Shown: positions 18,529 through 28,194, counted from the stretch's first letter. The stretch: DNA of 64,000 nt from Arthrobacter castelli DSM 16402 (GCF_000430705.1 NZ_AUMN01000006.1:124001-188000); one strand, 5' to 3'. Notes: generated by a model from the letters alone, not told the origin. Numbers and translations: made by a program.

Positions 18529-19329
18529 CTATTGCTGGAACGGCAGGCTGTGCAATCGTTCGCCCAGCTGTTCACTGCGCGCGCGTTGATGACTCAGCCG
18601 GGCGAAGTCACGGTCCCGGCGTTCGGCCATCAACGCCGAGAGGAAGTCGCGGGGAGCGGTGCCCGGCGGAGGCGGAGGGCTGACGAAGTTCACCGCCTCA
18701 TCGGCCAGCGATGCGGCCAGCTCGAACCGGGAACCTGCCGTCATCCGGAATTCCTGGGCCAGGAACTGCGAGATCCGGCGGGCCAGGGCATCGGGCAACC
18801 GGCCGATATCGGCGGGCCGAGCCCAGGACTGCAGGTATTCGGGAACGCGGAATTCGGTGGACGGCGCCGCCGGCAGCCGCACCCGGATGGAGTAGGTGCC
18901 GGCCAGCATGTCTCCGACCCGCTTGGACCGCTCGTTGAGCATTGACACGATGATGGCGAGCGACCCGAAGAGCATGTAGATCTCCAGCACGGCCACCAGC
19001 GCCCGGATCAACGCGTGCCTCAAGCGGATGGCCCCGCCGTCGTCGCGCACAATCCGCAGTCCCATGGCCAGCTTGCCCAACGATTTTCCGCGGGTCAGCG
19101 TTTCCATTGTCACCGGCAGGACCACCACAATCAGCACGACTGCGGACAGCGCCAGGGCGCGCGCGGCGGAGGAATTCAAATCCGTCAGGGTCTGCGCCGC
19201 CACGTAGAACACACCCACCAGCAGCGCAATCTGGGCAACAATGTCGATCAGAATGCTGACACCGCGGGCGGCAAAAGACGCGGGCCGCAGTTCCAGCACG
19301 ACTGCTTCGCCGGTGATGATGGAGCTCAC
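18529..19329 (-). CDS. RDD-family membrane protein
   Basis: RDD domain proteins are small multi-pass membrane proteins, probably transport- or envelope-related. Seen: the opening LRPASFAARGVSILIDIVAQIALLVGVF with the Arg-x-x-Asp spacing that names the family, two more hydrophobic helices (about residues 65-85 and 125-145), and GKSLGKLAMGLRIVRDDGG between them. The 110-residue C-terminal half is soluble. GTG 19329 is preferred: conserved sequence starts 6-10 residues later and GAAAGG lies 6 bases upstream. It is divergent from the SpoIIM-like gene, a pairing common in actinobacteria near MoxR/DUF58 genes, which here are 9 kb away. Confidence 0.87.
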   Translation of the reverse strand: MSSIITGEAVVLELRPASFAARGVSILIDIVAQIALLVGVFYVAAQTLTDLNSSAARALALSAVVLIVVVLPVTMETLTRGKSLGKLAMGLRIVRDDGGAIRLRHALIRALVAVLEIYMLFGSLAIIVSMLNERSKRVGDMLAGTYSIRVRLPAAPSTEFRVPEYLQSWARPADIGRLPDALARRISQFLAQEFRMTAGSRFELAASLADEAVNFVSPPPPPGTAPRDFLSALMAERRDRDFARLSHQRARSEQLGERLHSLPFQQ

Positions 19330-19475
19330 GAATGACCTTTCACAGCGGTGATCCCTTATGGCGGACGGATGGATATCCACTCTATCGGTTGCCCGGCGGC
19401 CGCCGGTCCGGCTCAGCCGGGGACCGGCCACATGGCCTGGGGCCGTACCCGGATTCGTCCCGATATGCTGAAGGT

Positions 19476-20468
19476 GTGGATATGGATGCTTTCGCCGCGG
19501 TGCACCGGCCCCAGTGGCAACGGCTGGACGAACTGGTGGCCAAGCGGCGCCTGACCGGGGAAGAAGCTGACGAACTGCTGGTGCTCTACCAACGCACGTC
19601 CACCCACCTGTCAATGGTCCGGTCGGTGGCCCCGGAAGGCGCGCTGTCGGCGTCGTTATCCACACGACTGGCCCGTGCGCGGACCACCTTTACCGGGGCG
19701 CGGTCCAACTTCTTCGAGGACATGGCCCACTTCTTTGTGCTGTCCCTTCCCGCGGCGTTCTACCGGCTCAGGTGGCTTACCGTATGCGTGGGCGCCATCT
19801 TCCTCACCGTGGCCTGGCTGTTCGGCCTGTGGGTGACCTCGACGCCGGAGGTGCTGCAGGCGATGGGCAGCGAGGCCCAGAACCGTCAGTACGTCGAAGA
19901 GGACTTTGTCGACTACTACTCCGAGGACCCGGCCAGCTCGTTCGCCGGCGCAGTGTGGACCAATAATGCCTGGATCACCGCCCAAATGGTGGCGTTCGGC
20001 ATCAGCGGCTTCTGGGTGCCGTACGTTCTCTTTGTCAACGCCCAGGGAACCGGGATGTCCGGCGGACTGATGCATGCCTATGGAGAGCTGGACACGTTTT
20101 TCGTCTACATCCTGCCGCACGGCATGATGGAAATCACCGCCATCTTTATCGCCGCCGCTGCCGGGTTGCGGATCTTCTGGGCGTGGGTGGCCCCCGGACC
20201 GCAGCCCCGGTTGCAGTCACTGGCCACCGAGGGACGTTCGCTGTTCACCGTGGCGCTGGGCCTGGGCCTGGTGCTGCTGGTGTCCGGAATTGTCGAAGGG
20301 TTCGTGACGCCCAGCGGGTTACCGCCGTGGCTGAAGATCACAATCGGTGCGCTGGTTTTTGCGGGGTATTGGACCTATACGCTGTGGCTGGGCAGGAAAG
20401 CCTACGACGCCGGAGCCCGAGGTGATCTGACGGCCCGGGACGCCGGGGAGCAGGTCACTGCCGTGTAG
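19476..20468 (+). CDS. stage II sporulation protein M-like (SpoIIM/DUF95) membrane protein
   Basis: This is a multi-pass membrane protein of the SpoIIM/DUF95 family, which in non-sporulating actinobacteria has no assigned function. Its N-terminal cytoplasmic helical region begins VDMDAFAAVHRPQWQRLDEL. Membrane helices follow around residues 105-125, 170-200, 220-250 and 265-305, with YILPHGMMEITAIFIAAAAGLRI as the family signature. GTG 19476 is chosen to match the family N-terminus; ATG 19482 with AAGG 7 bases upstream is equally possible. It is divergent from the RDD gene. Confidence 0.87.
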   Translation: MDMDAFAAVHRPQWQRLDELVAKRRLTGEEADELLVLYQRTSTHLSMVRSVAPEGALSASLSTRLARARTTFTGARSNFFEDMAHFFVLSLPAAFYRLRWLTVCVGAIFLTVAWLFGLWVTSTPEVLQAMGSEAQNRQYVEEDFVDYYSEDPASSFAGAVWTNNAWITAQMVAFGISGFWVPYVLFVNAQGTGMSGGLMHAYGELDTFFVYILPHGMMEITAIFIAAAAGLRIFWAWVAPGPQPRLQSLATEGRSLFTVALGLGLVLLVSGIVEGFVTPSGLPPWLKITIGALVFAGYWTYTLWLGRKAYDAGARGDLTARDAGEQVTAV

Positions 20469-20567
20469 AGAGGGAACCGGGTTCAAGCGATGCGCACTTA
20501 AGTGCCGTGCCGTACGCCGCGCCTGAAGGAAGGTCGACACCGGCGGTTGTAGCCTCGAAGGACAGCT

Positions 20568-22040
20568 ATGAACGATTCGACTGCGGACAAGGACAACGAG
20601 TCAGTGGCCAGCCAGAACAAAACCGAAGCGGCAGAGTCTCCTTCTACAGATGCCGTTGACCATTCCGACGCGCCCGGACGGCACAGCGCCGACGCGGCTC
20701 CGGATACGGACGCGGGCGCGGGTGCAGCAACCGCGGATACAGCAACCGCGGATACCGATCCAGCCGCGGACACAGTGGCCACGGATGGAGCACCCGCGGA
20801 CACAGTGGCCCCGGAATCGGCCTCCCCGGACGACGGCGATGTCCTCCCGGAGCCCGGCACGGCCGAGAGCGATAGCGAGCCTGCCACGCCTGGGAGCGAT
20901 ACAGGGCAGACGGGGCTGAGCGAGCAGACCGGGCAGGCAGAGAGCGCGGCAGAGTCGGATACCTCGTCGCCTGCAGCCGCGTCGCAGCCCGTTGGTCGCA
21001 CCGCCGCCAAGGGTGAGCAGCCGCCGACCGCGACGATGTTCAGTGATCCGGCCGGACCGGACGCGACCTCCGGTGATGAGACCGCGCCGGATGGTAGCTC
21101 CGATGATGAGCCACTGCCGGAAGATGCGTCACTGCCGGAAGATGCGGCATCCGGTGAAGAGTCGGCGCCGGAAGATACCGGGTCCGGCGATGAGGCAGCG
21201 CGTCAGGACGCGGCGTCAGGCAATAAGCTCGCGGGTGGTCCGTCGTCCGGCCCCGCATCGTCCAGCACCGCGCCGTCCAGCGCTACGCCGCAATCCCGGG
21301 CCGGCGACAAGGAAAGCGAACGGCGTGCGGCTGAACGGGACAAAGCAGTTCGTGCCAAGCCGGTGCTGGCGCGGGTGGTGCAGTTGGTGGCTGCTCTCTT
21401 CTTGCCGGTCATTGTGGCTGCCGGTGCCGTCCGCCTGGTCGCGACCGACGCGTTCCTCTGGCTGGAGTACCATCGGCCCGGTTTCCCCGACGACCGGTTC
21501 GGTTTTGGCATCGAGGAACGTATGACCTACGGGTCCTACGCCATGGACTACCTGTTGAACTTCGCCCCGCCTCAATACCTGGGCGGGCTGGTCAACGCCG
21601 CCGGCGACCCGCTCTTTGCCGCGGCAGAGGTGGCGCATATGGCCGATGTGAAAACGGTGATGCAGCTGACCCTCCTCGCCGCGGTGGTGCTGGTGCTGCT
21701 GGAGGTGGCGGCCCTGATCTACCTGCGCCGCCGCTACCCGGGTGGCGTCCGCCGGGCGCTGTTTGGCGGCGCCGTCCTGACGCTGGTGCTGATCATCGCG
21801 GCCGCGGTGTTCGCGGTTCTTGGCTGGCAGCAGTTTTTCGCCGCCTTCCACTCAGTCTTCTTCGCCGCCGGGACATGGACTTTCGCCGCCGACGACACGC
21901 TGATCCGGCTCTTCCCCGGCCAATTCTGGGTCGACGCCGGAATTGCCGTGGCCGCCATCGTGCTGGTGGTCTCCTCGCTGGTCCTGGCGTTCACATGGCC
22001 CACTAAGACCCGCCGGGAGCGCACCCGCTACCGGTGGTAA
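20568..22040 (+). CDS. TIGR01906/DUF1461 membrane protein with long acidic N-terminal extension
   Basis: The C-terminal half (about residues 265-490) matches the actinobacterial TIGR01906/DUF1461 family: VVQLVAALFLPVIVAAGAVRL, FGFGIEERMTYGSYAMDYLLNF, an extracytoplasmic loop with HMADVK, then three more membrane helices. Function is unknown. Preceding it is a 260-residue extension almost entirely of Ser, Ala, Asp, Glu, Pro, Thr and Gly, with short internal repeats (for example ATADTATADT), predicted to be disordered and cytoplasmic. ATG 20568 follows GAAGGACAG. The gene ends 28 bp from the convergent mannosyltransferase gene. Confidence 0.82.
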   Translation: MNDSTADKDNESVASQNKTEAAESPSTDAVDHSDAPGRHSADAAPDTDAGAGAATADTATADTDPAADTVATDGAPADTVAPESASPDDGDVLPEPGTAESDSEPATPGSDTGQTGLSEQTGQAESAAESDTSSPAAASQPVGRTAAKGEQPPTATMFSDPAGPDATSGDETAPDGSSDDEPLPEDASLPEDAASGEESAPEDTGSGDEAARQDAASGNKLAGGPSSGPASSSTAPSSATPQSRAGDKESERRAAERDKAVRAKPVLARVVQLVAALFLPVIVAAGAVRLVATDAFLWLEYHRPGFPDDRFGFGIEERMTYGSYAMDYLLNFAPPQYLGGLVNAAGDPLFAAAEVAHMADVKTVMQLTLLAAVVLVLLEVAALIYLRRRYPGGVRRALFGGAVLTLVLIIAAAVFAVLGWQQFFAAFHSVFFAAGTWTFAADDTLIRLFPGQFWVDAGIAVAAIVLVVSSLVLAFTWPTKTRRERTRYRW

Positions 22041-22068
22041 GCACCCGCACGGCGGGCCATGGCGCACT

Positions 22069-23745
22069 TCAGATCCAGCTGGGCATCCACATCCGCAGTT
22101 CCCACGCTTCGTGGGGAATGGTTTGTGCCGTCCAGATGGGCAGGAAGAACGCCGAGACCGCCACGGCCAGGACGACGAAAGTGCCCACCAGGATGATGCC
22201 CGACTGGCGGCGCCACGCAGGTGCCCCGCGGCCACCCAGGATCAGCCCAAGGCAGTAGGTGAGCGCCAGGATCAGGAACGGTTCGAAGGCGATGGCGTAG
22301 AAAAAGAACGTGGTCCGCTCCGGAAACAGGAACCACGGCAGGTATCCGGCAGCCACGCCGGCCAGGATGGCTCCGGCCCGCCAGTCCCTGCGGCCAATCC
22401 AGTAACACAGCAGCACCAGCAGCGCCAGTGCCGCCGACCACCAGATCAGCGGGTTCCCGACAACGGAAATGGCCTGCGCACATTCAGTGGCCTGGCAGCC
22501 GTCCTGTCCGCGTGCCGGATCCTCGAAAAAGAACGACGTCGGCCGACCCATCACCAGCCAGGTCCAGGCGTTCGACTCATAGGGGTGCTCGGAGCTCAGG
22601 CCCTGGTGGAAGCTGTAGGCGCTGCGATGGTACTCGGCCAGTGAACGCAGACTGTCGGGCAGCCACCCCCATGTGGAGGAGGGGTGGTTGGCCGCCCAGT
22701 TCCGGTCGTAGGCGTTGTCGGAGAGCAGCCAGCCCGTCCAGGACGCCACATAGGTTGCGGCCGCGACTGGAACCATGCAGACAAAGGCGAAGAGCCCATC
22801 TTTGACGACGCCGGCAGTGATCCAGTTGCGTATGCCGGCGACCCGTCGCGCGTTCATATCCCACAGCACCGTCATCAGGCCGAAGGCGGCGAGGAAGAAT
22901 AGTCCGGACCACTTGGTCCCCACGGCGAGGCCAAGGGCCACGCCGGCAGCAATGCGCCACCAGCGGACCCCGAGCCAGGGGCCCAGGGTCAGCAGGCGTT
23001 CAGAGGGAACGCCGCCGGAGGCAAGCCGGGTGGCGAGCCGTCGTCGTCCATCATCGCGGTCCAGCAACAGGGCGCCGAAAGCGACCACCACCCAGAACAT
23101 CAGGAAGATATCCAGCAGCGAGGTCCTTGAATGCACGATGTGGTGGCCGTCGATGGCGACCAGCAGCCCGGCAACGCCGGCGAGGGCCGTTGACTGGAAC
23201 ATCTTCCGTGCGATCAGGGCGATCAACAGGATGGACAGCGTGCCCACCAGCGCGGCGCTGAATCGCCAGCTGAACGGATTGTCAGGGCCGAACAGCCAGA
23301 GTCCACCGGCGATCATCCACTTGCCCACGGGCGGATGGACCACATACGAGGCGCTGTCCTTGATCACCGACTGATCGCCGGAGGCAAAGGCCTTGTCGGC
23401 GTCGTCGGGCCAGTCCCGCTCGTAGCCGCTGAGCAGGTAGGAGTAGGCGTCCTTGACGTAGTACGTTTCGTCGAAGATCAAGGACTCCGGCTGCCCGAGG
23501 CGGACAAACCGCAGCACGCCGCCCAGGACCGCCGTCAGCACGGGGGCCAGCCAGCCCCACAGCCCGGGCGGGACCCTGGTGCCGAGCAGGCGGCTGCGGA
23601 GTGTATCCGGACGATAAAAGGCCGACGGGTCCTCGACCCAGCCCCGTTGTTCTTGTCTCCGCCGGCTGCCGGCCAGCCGCGCGGACGGTCGGGTCCGACC
23701 CGCCGTCGCAGCTGATTCATGGATGGTCCGGCTCACTGGATCCAT
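22069..23745 (-). CDS. pmt: dolichyl-phosphate-mannose--protein mannosyltransferase
   Basis: Actinobacterial Pmt (M. tuberculosis Rv1002c) transfers mannose from polyprenyl-phosphate-mannose to Ser/Thr of secreted proteins as they leave the Sec translocon. The catalytic first loop is present as LIFDETYYVKDAYSYLLSGYE, the Asp-Glu pair being the general base and ligand. VVHPPVGKWMI, around ten hydrophobic segments and a C-terminal four-helix PMT domain follow. Its 558 residues are normal. The first 70 residues are basic and cytoplasmic. ManA in this window makes its mannose precursor. rsmI stands nearby on the opposite strand, as in mycobacteria, with an SDR gene interposed. Confidence 0.92.
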   Translation of the reverse strand: MDPVSRTIHESAATAGRTRPSARLAGSRRRQEQRGWVEDPSAFYRPDTLRSRLLGTRVPPGLWGWLAPVLTAVLGGVLRFVRLGQPESLIFDETYYVKDAYSYLLSGYERDWPDDADKAFASGDQSVIKDSASYVVHPPVGKWMIAGGLWLFGPDNPFSWRFSAALVGTLSILLIALIARKMFQSTALAGVAGLLVAIDGHHIVHSRTSLLDIFLMFWVVVAFGALLLDRDDGRRRLATRLASGGVPSERLLTLGPWLGVRWWRIAAGVALGLAVGTKWSGLFFLAAFGLMTVLWDMNARRVAGIRNWITAGVVKDGLFAFVCMVPVAAATYVASWTGWLLSDNAYDRNWAANHPSSTWGWLPDSLRSLAEYHRSAYSFHQGLSSEHPYESNAWTWLVMGRPTSFFFEDPARGQDGCQATECAQAISVVGNPLIWWSAALALLVLLCYWIGRRDWRAGAILAGVAAGYLPWFLFPERTTFFFYAIAFEPFLILALTYCLGLILGGRGAPAWRRQSGIILVGTFVVLAVAVSAFFLPIWTAQTIPHEAWELRMWMPSWI

Positions 23746-23837
23746 GCTACCGGCCGAAAACAGCTAAGCAGGCTTATGATACGGTAAAGACCATCGGTGA
23801 GATTGCCGGGCTTCGTTGCAGGACGGGGAGGACGGTC

Positions 23838-24860
23838 ATGAGATCCAACATTGTTGAAAAGCCCACTGTCGCTATTACCGGCGCCAGTGCCGGCGTCGGA
23901 CGGGCCGTGGTCGAGGCCTACGCCGCCCGTGGCGCGAAGATCGGCCTGCTGGCGCGGGGCACCGCCGGACTCGACGGGGCCAAAAGTTCCGCCGAGCGGC
24001 TGGGCGCCGTCAAGGTCATCACCTGCCCGGTCGATGTGTCCGATGCCGACGCCGTGGAGGCGGCAGCGGAACGGATTGAAACTGAACTCGGCCCGATTGA
24101 CGTGTGGGTCAATGACGCCATGACCTCCGTCTTTGCCAAGGTGCTGGACATTACCAGTGACGAATACCGCCGGGTGATGGACGTGATCTTCCTCGGGTTC
24201 GTGCATGGCACGCAGAGTGCGCTGCGGCGGATGATGCCCCGCGACCGGGGAGTGGTGGTGCAGGTGGGGTCCGCACTGGGCTACCGCGGAATTCCCGCGC
24301 AACCGGCCTACTGCGCCGCCAAACACGCGATCCAGGGATTCAACGACTCGCTGCGCGCCGAATTGAACAGCACCCGAAGCAATGTCAGGGTCTCCTCCGT
24401 GCAGATGCCGGCCCTCAACACGCCGCAGTTCGACTGGGTGCGGACCCGGCTGCCGAACCATCCACAGCCTGTTCCGCCGATCTACCAGCCGGAGGTGGCC
24501 GCCGAGGCCGTGCTGTGGGCTGCCGACCATCGGCCACGGGAAATCAACGTCGGATCCTCGACCATCAAGGCCCGGCTGGGCGACAAATTCGCGCCCGGGT
24601 TCCTCGACTGGTATCTGGGCAGGAGCGGAATCAGCAGCCAGCAAACGGACCAGCAGGTCGACCCTCAGAGCCGGCCGGACAACCTGTTTGAGCCGCAGGA
24701 CGAGGACGTCGATCATGGCGCGCATGGAAGCTTCGGGGACACATCCAAGACTTCGAGCAAGACCTTCTGGGCGGTCACCCACAAACCGCTGCTCGCCGGC
24801 GTTGCCGCGGCCGCGGTCTCAGGTGCGGTGACCGGCATGGCGGTCGCGCGGAAGAAGTAG
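23838..24860 (+). CDS. SDR-family oxidoreductase with C-terminal membrane segment
   Basis: A short-chain dehydrogenase/reductase. The TGASAGVGRAVVEAYA cofactor loop, the VNDAM region (an N-x-A-like site), the Ser of VVQVGSALGYRG and the YCAAKHA catalytic Tyr-x-x-x-Lys are all seen. The NADP preference and substrate cannot be read. After the SDR core (about residue 250) comes a hydrophilic linker and a final hydrophobic stretch KPLLAGVAAAAVSGAVTGMAVA before a basic KK end, suggesting tail-anchoring. The start is ATG 23838 with GGGGAGG at 23825-23831. A TATGAT -10-like box lies at 23775-23780. Confidence 0.87.
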   Translation: MRSNIVEKPTVAITGASAGVGRAVVEAYAARGAKIGLLARGTAGLDGAKSSAERLGAVKVITCPVDVSDADAVEAAAERIETELGPIDVWVNDAMTSVFAKVLDITSDEYRRVMDVIFLGFVHGTQSALRRMMPRDRGVVVQVGSALGYRGIPAQPAYCAAKHAIQGFNDSLRAELNSTRSNVRVSSVQMPALNTPQFDWVRTRLPNHPQPVPPIYQPEVAAEAVLWAADHRPREINVGSSTIKARLGDKFAPGFLDWYLGRSGISSQQTDQQVDPQSRPDNLFEPQDEDVDHGAHGSFGDTSKTSSKTFWAVTHKPLLAGVAAAAVSGAVTGMAVARKK

Positions 24861-24930
24861 CAGGAGCCAGGCGGCGGAGCTGCCGACGCGGCAGTGCCGG
24901 GACAGTGCCGGGACAGTTAAGCTGTACAGC

Positions 24931-25794
24931 GTGGTTGAACATCAAAATGCGGACGACGGCGGCAGCATAGTCCTGGCCGCCACGCCGATCGGTAATCTCG
25001 GGGATGCCTCGCCGCGGCTGCAGGAGCTGCTGGCATCGGCCGATGTCATCGCCGCCGAGGATACCCGGCGACTGCACAAGCTGCTGCACGCGCTCAACAT
25101 TTCGACGTCGGCCAGGGTCCTCAGCTACCACGAACACAACGAGGCCGCCCGCACGACCGGGCTGCTCGAGGAGGTCCGGGCCGGCAAGACCCTGCTGATG
25201 GTGACCGACGCCGGCATGCCGGCGGTGTCTGACCCAGGTTTCCGCCTGGTTGAAGCTGCCGTGGCACAGTCACTGACGGTGACGGCCGTGCCCGGCCCGT
25301 CGGCCGTGACCACGGCGCTGGCGCTGTCCGGGCTGCCGACCGACAGGTTCTGCTTCGAGGGATTCCTGCCGCGCAAGAGCGGCGAACGAGCCACCCGGCT
25401 CAAGGAACTGGCCCACGAGCGGCGCACCATGGTGTTCTTCGAGGCACCGCACCGTCTCGAAGCAATGCTGGCGGCCCTGCAGGCCCGGTTCGGCCCGGAC
25501 AGGAAAGCCGCCGTTGCCCGGGAGCTGACCAAACTGCACGAACAAGTGGTGCGCGCCTCCGTGGCCGAACTGCTCGACTGGGCCGGAAGTGGCCAGGTGC
25601 GCGGAGAGATCGCCGTCGTCGTGGCCGGTGCCGATGATGCTCCGCCCGCCCGTGCCGTCGACCATGTTGAGGCAGTCAATGAACTGATCTCCGGTGGTGC
25701 CCGGATGAAAGACGCCGTCGGCACCGTGGCCGAGGAAGCGGTCGTCAGCAAGCGGGAGCTGTACGGGGCAGTGCTGGCCGCCCGGCAGGACTGA
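24931..25794 (+). CDS. rsmI: 16S rRNA (cytidine(1402)-2'-O)-methyltransferase
   Basis: RsmI methylates the ribose of C1402 in the ribosomal P-site region. The tetrapyrrole-methylase fold is obvious: LAATPIGNLGDASPRLQELL, the AAEDTRRLHKLL motif, LLMVTDAGMPAVSDPGFRLV, AVPGPSAVTTALALSGLP and GFLPRKSGER. Its 287 residues are standard. The start is GTG 24931. The gene ends in front of a strong hairpin at 25820-25847. Confidence 0.95.
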   Translation: MVEHQNADDGGSIVLAATPIGNLGDASPRLQELLASADVIAAEDTRRLHKLLHALNISTSARVLSYHEHNEAARTTGLLEEVRAGKTLLMVTDAGMPAVSDPGFRLVEAAVAQSLTVTAVPGPSAVTTALALSGLPTDRFCFEGFLPRKSGERATRLKELAHERRTMVFFEAPHRLEAMLAALQARFGPDRKAAVARELTKLHEQVVRASVAELLDWAGSGQVRGEIAVVVAGADDAPPARAVDHVEAVNELISGGARMKDAVGTVAEEAVVSKRELYGAVLAARQD

Positions 25795-25819
25795 GAACCG
25801 GGGTGCGGATTATCCAACT

Positions 25820-25847
25820 GCACAACGGAGTGCCATCTCCGTTGTGC
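25820..25847 (+). terminator. hairpin after rsmI
   Basis: A perfect 11-bp inverted repeat, GCACAACGGAG / CTCCGTTGTGC with a 6-nt loop, starts 26 bp after the rsmI stop. Only a weak T-containing tail (gcctttgc) follows. It is read as a factor-independent terminator of moderate strength, or an attenuator before the dehydrogenase gene. Confidence 0.65.
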
Positions 25848-25977
25848 GCCTTTGCATGGACATGCGGCAGCGGAGACGGATAGCGTGATGCCAAAGCCGC
25901 CCTGAGGAGACGGGGCCGGTCCGGCCGCCACCCGGCGGCTTACCTGCTGGATCAACGTCGAAAATTGGAGCGAAACT

Positions 25978-27459
25978 ATGGCCATCTCCGCTGCACATGA
26001 GAGTGAACTTCTCGCATCCGTCCCCACCGGCCTGCTGATCGACGGTCAGTGGCGCGATGCCTCCGGCGGCCAGACGCTCGACGTCGAAGATCCGTCCACC
26101 GGGGAGACCTTGCTGAGTATTGCCAACGCCACGAAAGAAGACGGGGCGGCAGCCATGGATGCGGCCGCGGCGGCCCAGGATTCATGGGCGGCTACCCCTG
26201 CCCGCGAGCGTGGCGAAATCCTGCGCCGGGCCTTCGAAGCCGTCACCGCACGCATCGACGATTTCGCGCTGCTGATGACCCTGGAGATGGGCAAGCCGCT
26301 GGCCGAATCGCGCGGTGAAGTGACGTACGGGGCCGAGTTCCTGCGCTGGTTCTCCGAAGAAGCGGTGCGGATGTCCGGCCGCTATGCCGCGGCGCCCGAT
26401 GGTAAGACCCGGATGCTGGTCAACAAGAAGCCGGTGGGCCCCTGCCTGCTGATTACGCCTTGGAATTTCCCGCTGGCGATGGCAACCCGGAAGATTGCTC
26501 CCGCCATCGCCGCCGGCTGCACGGTGGTGTTGAAGCCGGCGACCATGACACCGCTGACGTCGTCGTTGTTTGCCCAGGTGCTTTCCGAGGCCGGGCTGCC
26601 CGACGGAGTGGTGAACATCATCCACACCACCGATGCGTCGGGGGTGACGGGGCCGCTGATCCAGGACCCGCGACTGCGCAAGATTTCCTTCACCGGTTCC
26701 ACGCCGGTGGGCCGTTCCCTGCTCGCCGATGCCTCGCAGAATGTGCTGCGCACCTCCATGGAACTGGGCGGGAATGCCCCGTTCGTGGTGTTCGAGGACG
26801 CCGACCTGGATGCGGCGGTCACAGGCGCGATGGCGGCCAAGCTGCGCAATATGGGCGAAGCCTGCACCGCGGCAAACAGGTTCATTGTCCACGAGTCCGT
26901 CGCCGAAGCCTTCGCGGAGAAGTTCGCCGCCAAAATGAATGAAATGCCCGTGGCCCGCGGCACCGAAGAAGGCTCCAAGGTCGGCCCGCTGATCGATTCG
27001 AAGAGCCGGGACAAGGTGCACAGCCTGGTCGAGGACGCAGTCGACGGCGGCGCCAAGACAGTCACCGGCGGTGCGCCGGTCGATGGCCCGGGCTACTTCT
27101 ACCAGCCCACCGTGTTGACCGGAGTGCCAAAATCGGCGCGGATCCTGCAGGAGGAGATTTTCGGACCCGTGGCGCCCATTTCCACCTTCTCGACCGAGGA
27201 CGAGGCAGTGGCGATGGCCAACAACACCGAGTACGGGCTGGTGAGTTTCGTCTTCACCCGGGACCTGAACCGCGGGCTGCGCATCGGCGAGAAGCTCGAG
27301 ACCGGCATGCTCGGACTCAACGCCGGAGTGGTGTCCAACGCCGCGGCGCCGTTTGGCGGGGTCAAGCAGTCCGGTCTGGGTCGCGAAGGCGGGCTGGAAG
27401 GGATCGAAGAGTACCTGTACACGCAGTACACCAGCATCGCCGACCCCTACGCCTACTGA
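25978..27459 (+). CDS. gabD: NAD(P)-dependent succinate-semialdehyde dehydrogenase-like aldehyde dehydrogenase
   Basis: This enzyme oxidises an aldehyde to the acid, for the gabD subgroup succinate semialdehyde to succinate. ALDH hallmarks are present: TPWNFPLAMATRKIAPAIAAG, LKPATMTPL, FTGSTPVGRSL, the glutamate motif MELGGNAPFVVFEDADLD, and the catalytic cysteine in NMGEACTAANRF. The C-terminal FGGVKQSGLGREGG segment is typical of SSADH-type enzymes. Its 493 residues are normal. Substrate assignment is inferred from family resemblance. Where mycobacteria have metG after rsmI, this genome has this gene plus an accessory insert. Confidence 0.85.
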   Translation: MAISAAHESELLASVPTGLLIDGQWRDASGGQTLDVEDPSTGETLLSIANATKEDGAAAMDAAAAAQDSWAATPARERGEILRRAFEAVTARIDDFALLMTLEMGKPLAESRGEVTYGAEFLRWFSEEAVRMSGRYAAAPDGKTRMLVNKKPVGPCLLITPWNFPLAMATRKIAPAIAAGCTVVLKPATMTPLTSSLFAQVLSEAGLPDGVVNIIHTTDASGVTGPLIQDPRLRKISFTGSTPVGRSLLADASQNVLRTSMELGGNAPFVVFEDADLDAAVTGAMAAKLRNMGEACTAANRFIVHESVAEAFAEKFAAKMNEMPVARGTEEGSKVGPLIDSKSRDKVHSLVEDAVDGGAKTVTGGAPVDGPGYFYQPTVLTGVPKSARILQEEIFGPVAPISTFSTEDEAVAMANNTEYGLVSFVFTRDLNRGLRIGEKLETGMLGLNAGVVSNAAAPFGGVKQSGLGREGGLEGIEEYLYTQYTSIADPYAY

Positions 27460-27532
27460 GGCTTAGCCGGCTGCGTCGTACTGTGCATTTCGCTGGTGCG
27501 ACGCGGTCTGGCACGCGTGGGCAGGGATGGAT

Positions 27533-27796
27533 CTATGTTTCCCATTCGAGCCCGAGAAGCGAAAAGACTTCGCTGATCTCTGCCCTGAAAGTTGCGGGCA
27601 TTTCAATGAGGCAGGACTGCAGCGTGGTGCCCGCATAGACCGTACGGAAGTTTCCATTGATGTCGTCCCAGCGGCCGTCGAACTTGCCATTGTCTGCCCA
27701 TTCCCAGCCGACCCATACCCACGGGTTGTCCTTATAACCAACTCTCCATACGTAACCGTCAGGTTGAATAGTCTGAATTTCCGGGTCGTCGGTCAC
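27533..27796 (-). pseudogene. truncated RES-domain toxin
   Basis: RES toxins (MbcT/ParT type) degrade or ADP-ribosylate with NAD. This 87-codon frame carries the N-terminal part of the fold: VWRVGYKDNP, GRWDD, FRTVYAGTTLQSCLIEM, so the conserved Arg, Tyr and Glu are present. It stops about 20 residues later, and the second half with the conserved Ser is absent. The remaining 70 bp to the dehydrogenase stop codes nothing similar, so the deletion lies at that junction. GTG 27796 lies 4 bp after the antitoxin stop. A full-length homologue is at 47633-48406. It is probably inactive. Confidence 0.65.
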
Positions 27797-27800
27797 AGGC

Positions 27801-28193
27801 TTAGACGATTGATGCGAACGAACGTGCGGCAGCCAGTACTTGTGGGGCGACCTCGTCGATATCTCCTTCGCGAAGCAAACGTGCTGGCGAGACGTCTCCC
27901 AACTGAGGATTCATGCCTTGGAACCACGCTTGGATAACCTGGCGGTGATCCTTCTCCGCTACGAGAGCTGCTACATGGTAGGCCTCGCGTAGCCGCTTCA
28001 CGACGATGGATGAAGGGGAGCGCTTCCCCTCTGCCCATTCGCGAACCGCCCGCGTTTCATTGACCGAGCCAATATAAGCGACCAGTTTGGCACCGAGCAG
28101 ATCGCGCAAGCTGACCACGAGGTCTGGCACAGGAAGCTTGACAGACTCTTGATGCGCCCGGAGACCCCCTCGGGGGGTTGTTGCGTTGTTCAT
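27801..28193 (-). CDS. Xre/MbcA/ParS-type antitoxin of a RES locus
   Basis: A 130-residue protein paired with the downstream RES fragment. It has an N-terminal helical HTH-like half (LVVSLRDLLGAKLVAYIGSVNETRAVREWAEG) and a C-terminal antitoxin part with WFQGMNPQLGDVSPARLLREGD, the DUF2384-like motif that blocks the toxin's NAD pocket. The protein at 48406-48789 has the same layout (WFIGANPWLDHDSPVDAIRED). ATG 28193 has no Shine-Dalgarno; instead a 23-bp palindrome ends 2 bp upstream, so the message may be nearly leaderless and autoregulated. Antitoxin role is inferred from synteny and motif. Confidence 0.75.
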   Translation of the reverse strand: MNNATTPRGGLRAHQESVKLPVPDLVVSLRDLLGAKLVAYIGSVNETRAVREWAEGKRSPSSIVVKRLREAYHVAALVAEKDHRQVIQAWFQGMNPQLGDVSPARLLREGDIDEVAPQVLAAARSFASIV

Positions 28194-28194
28194 A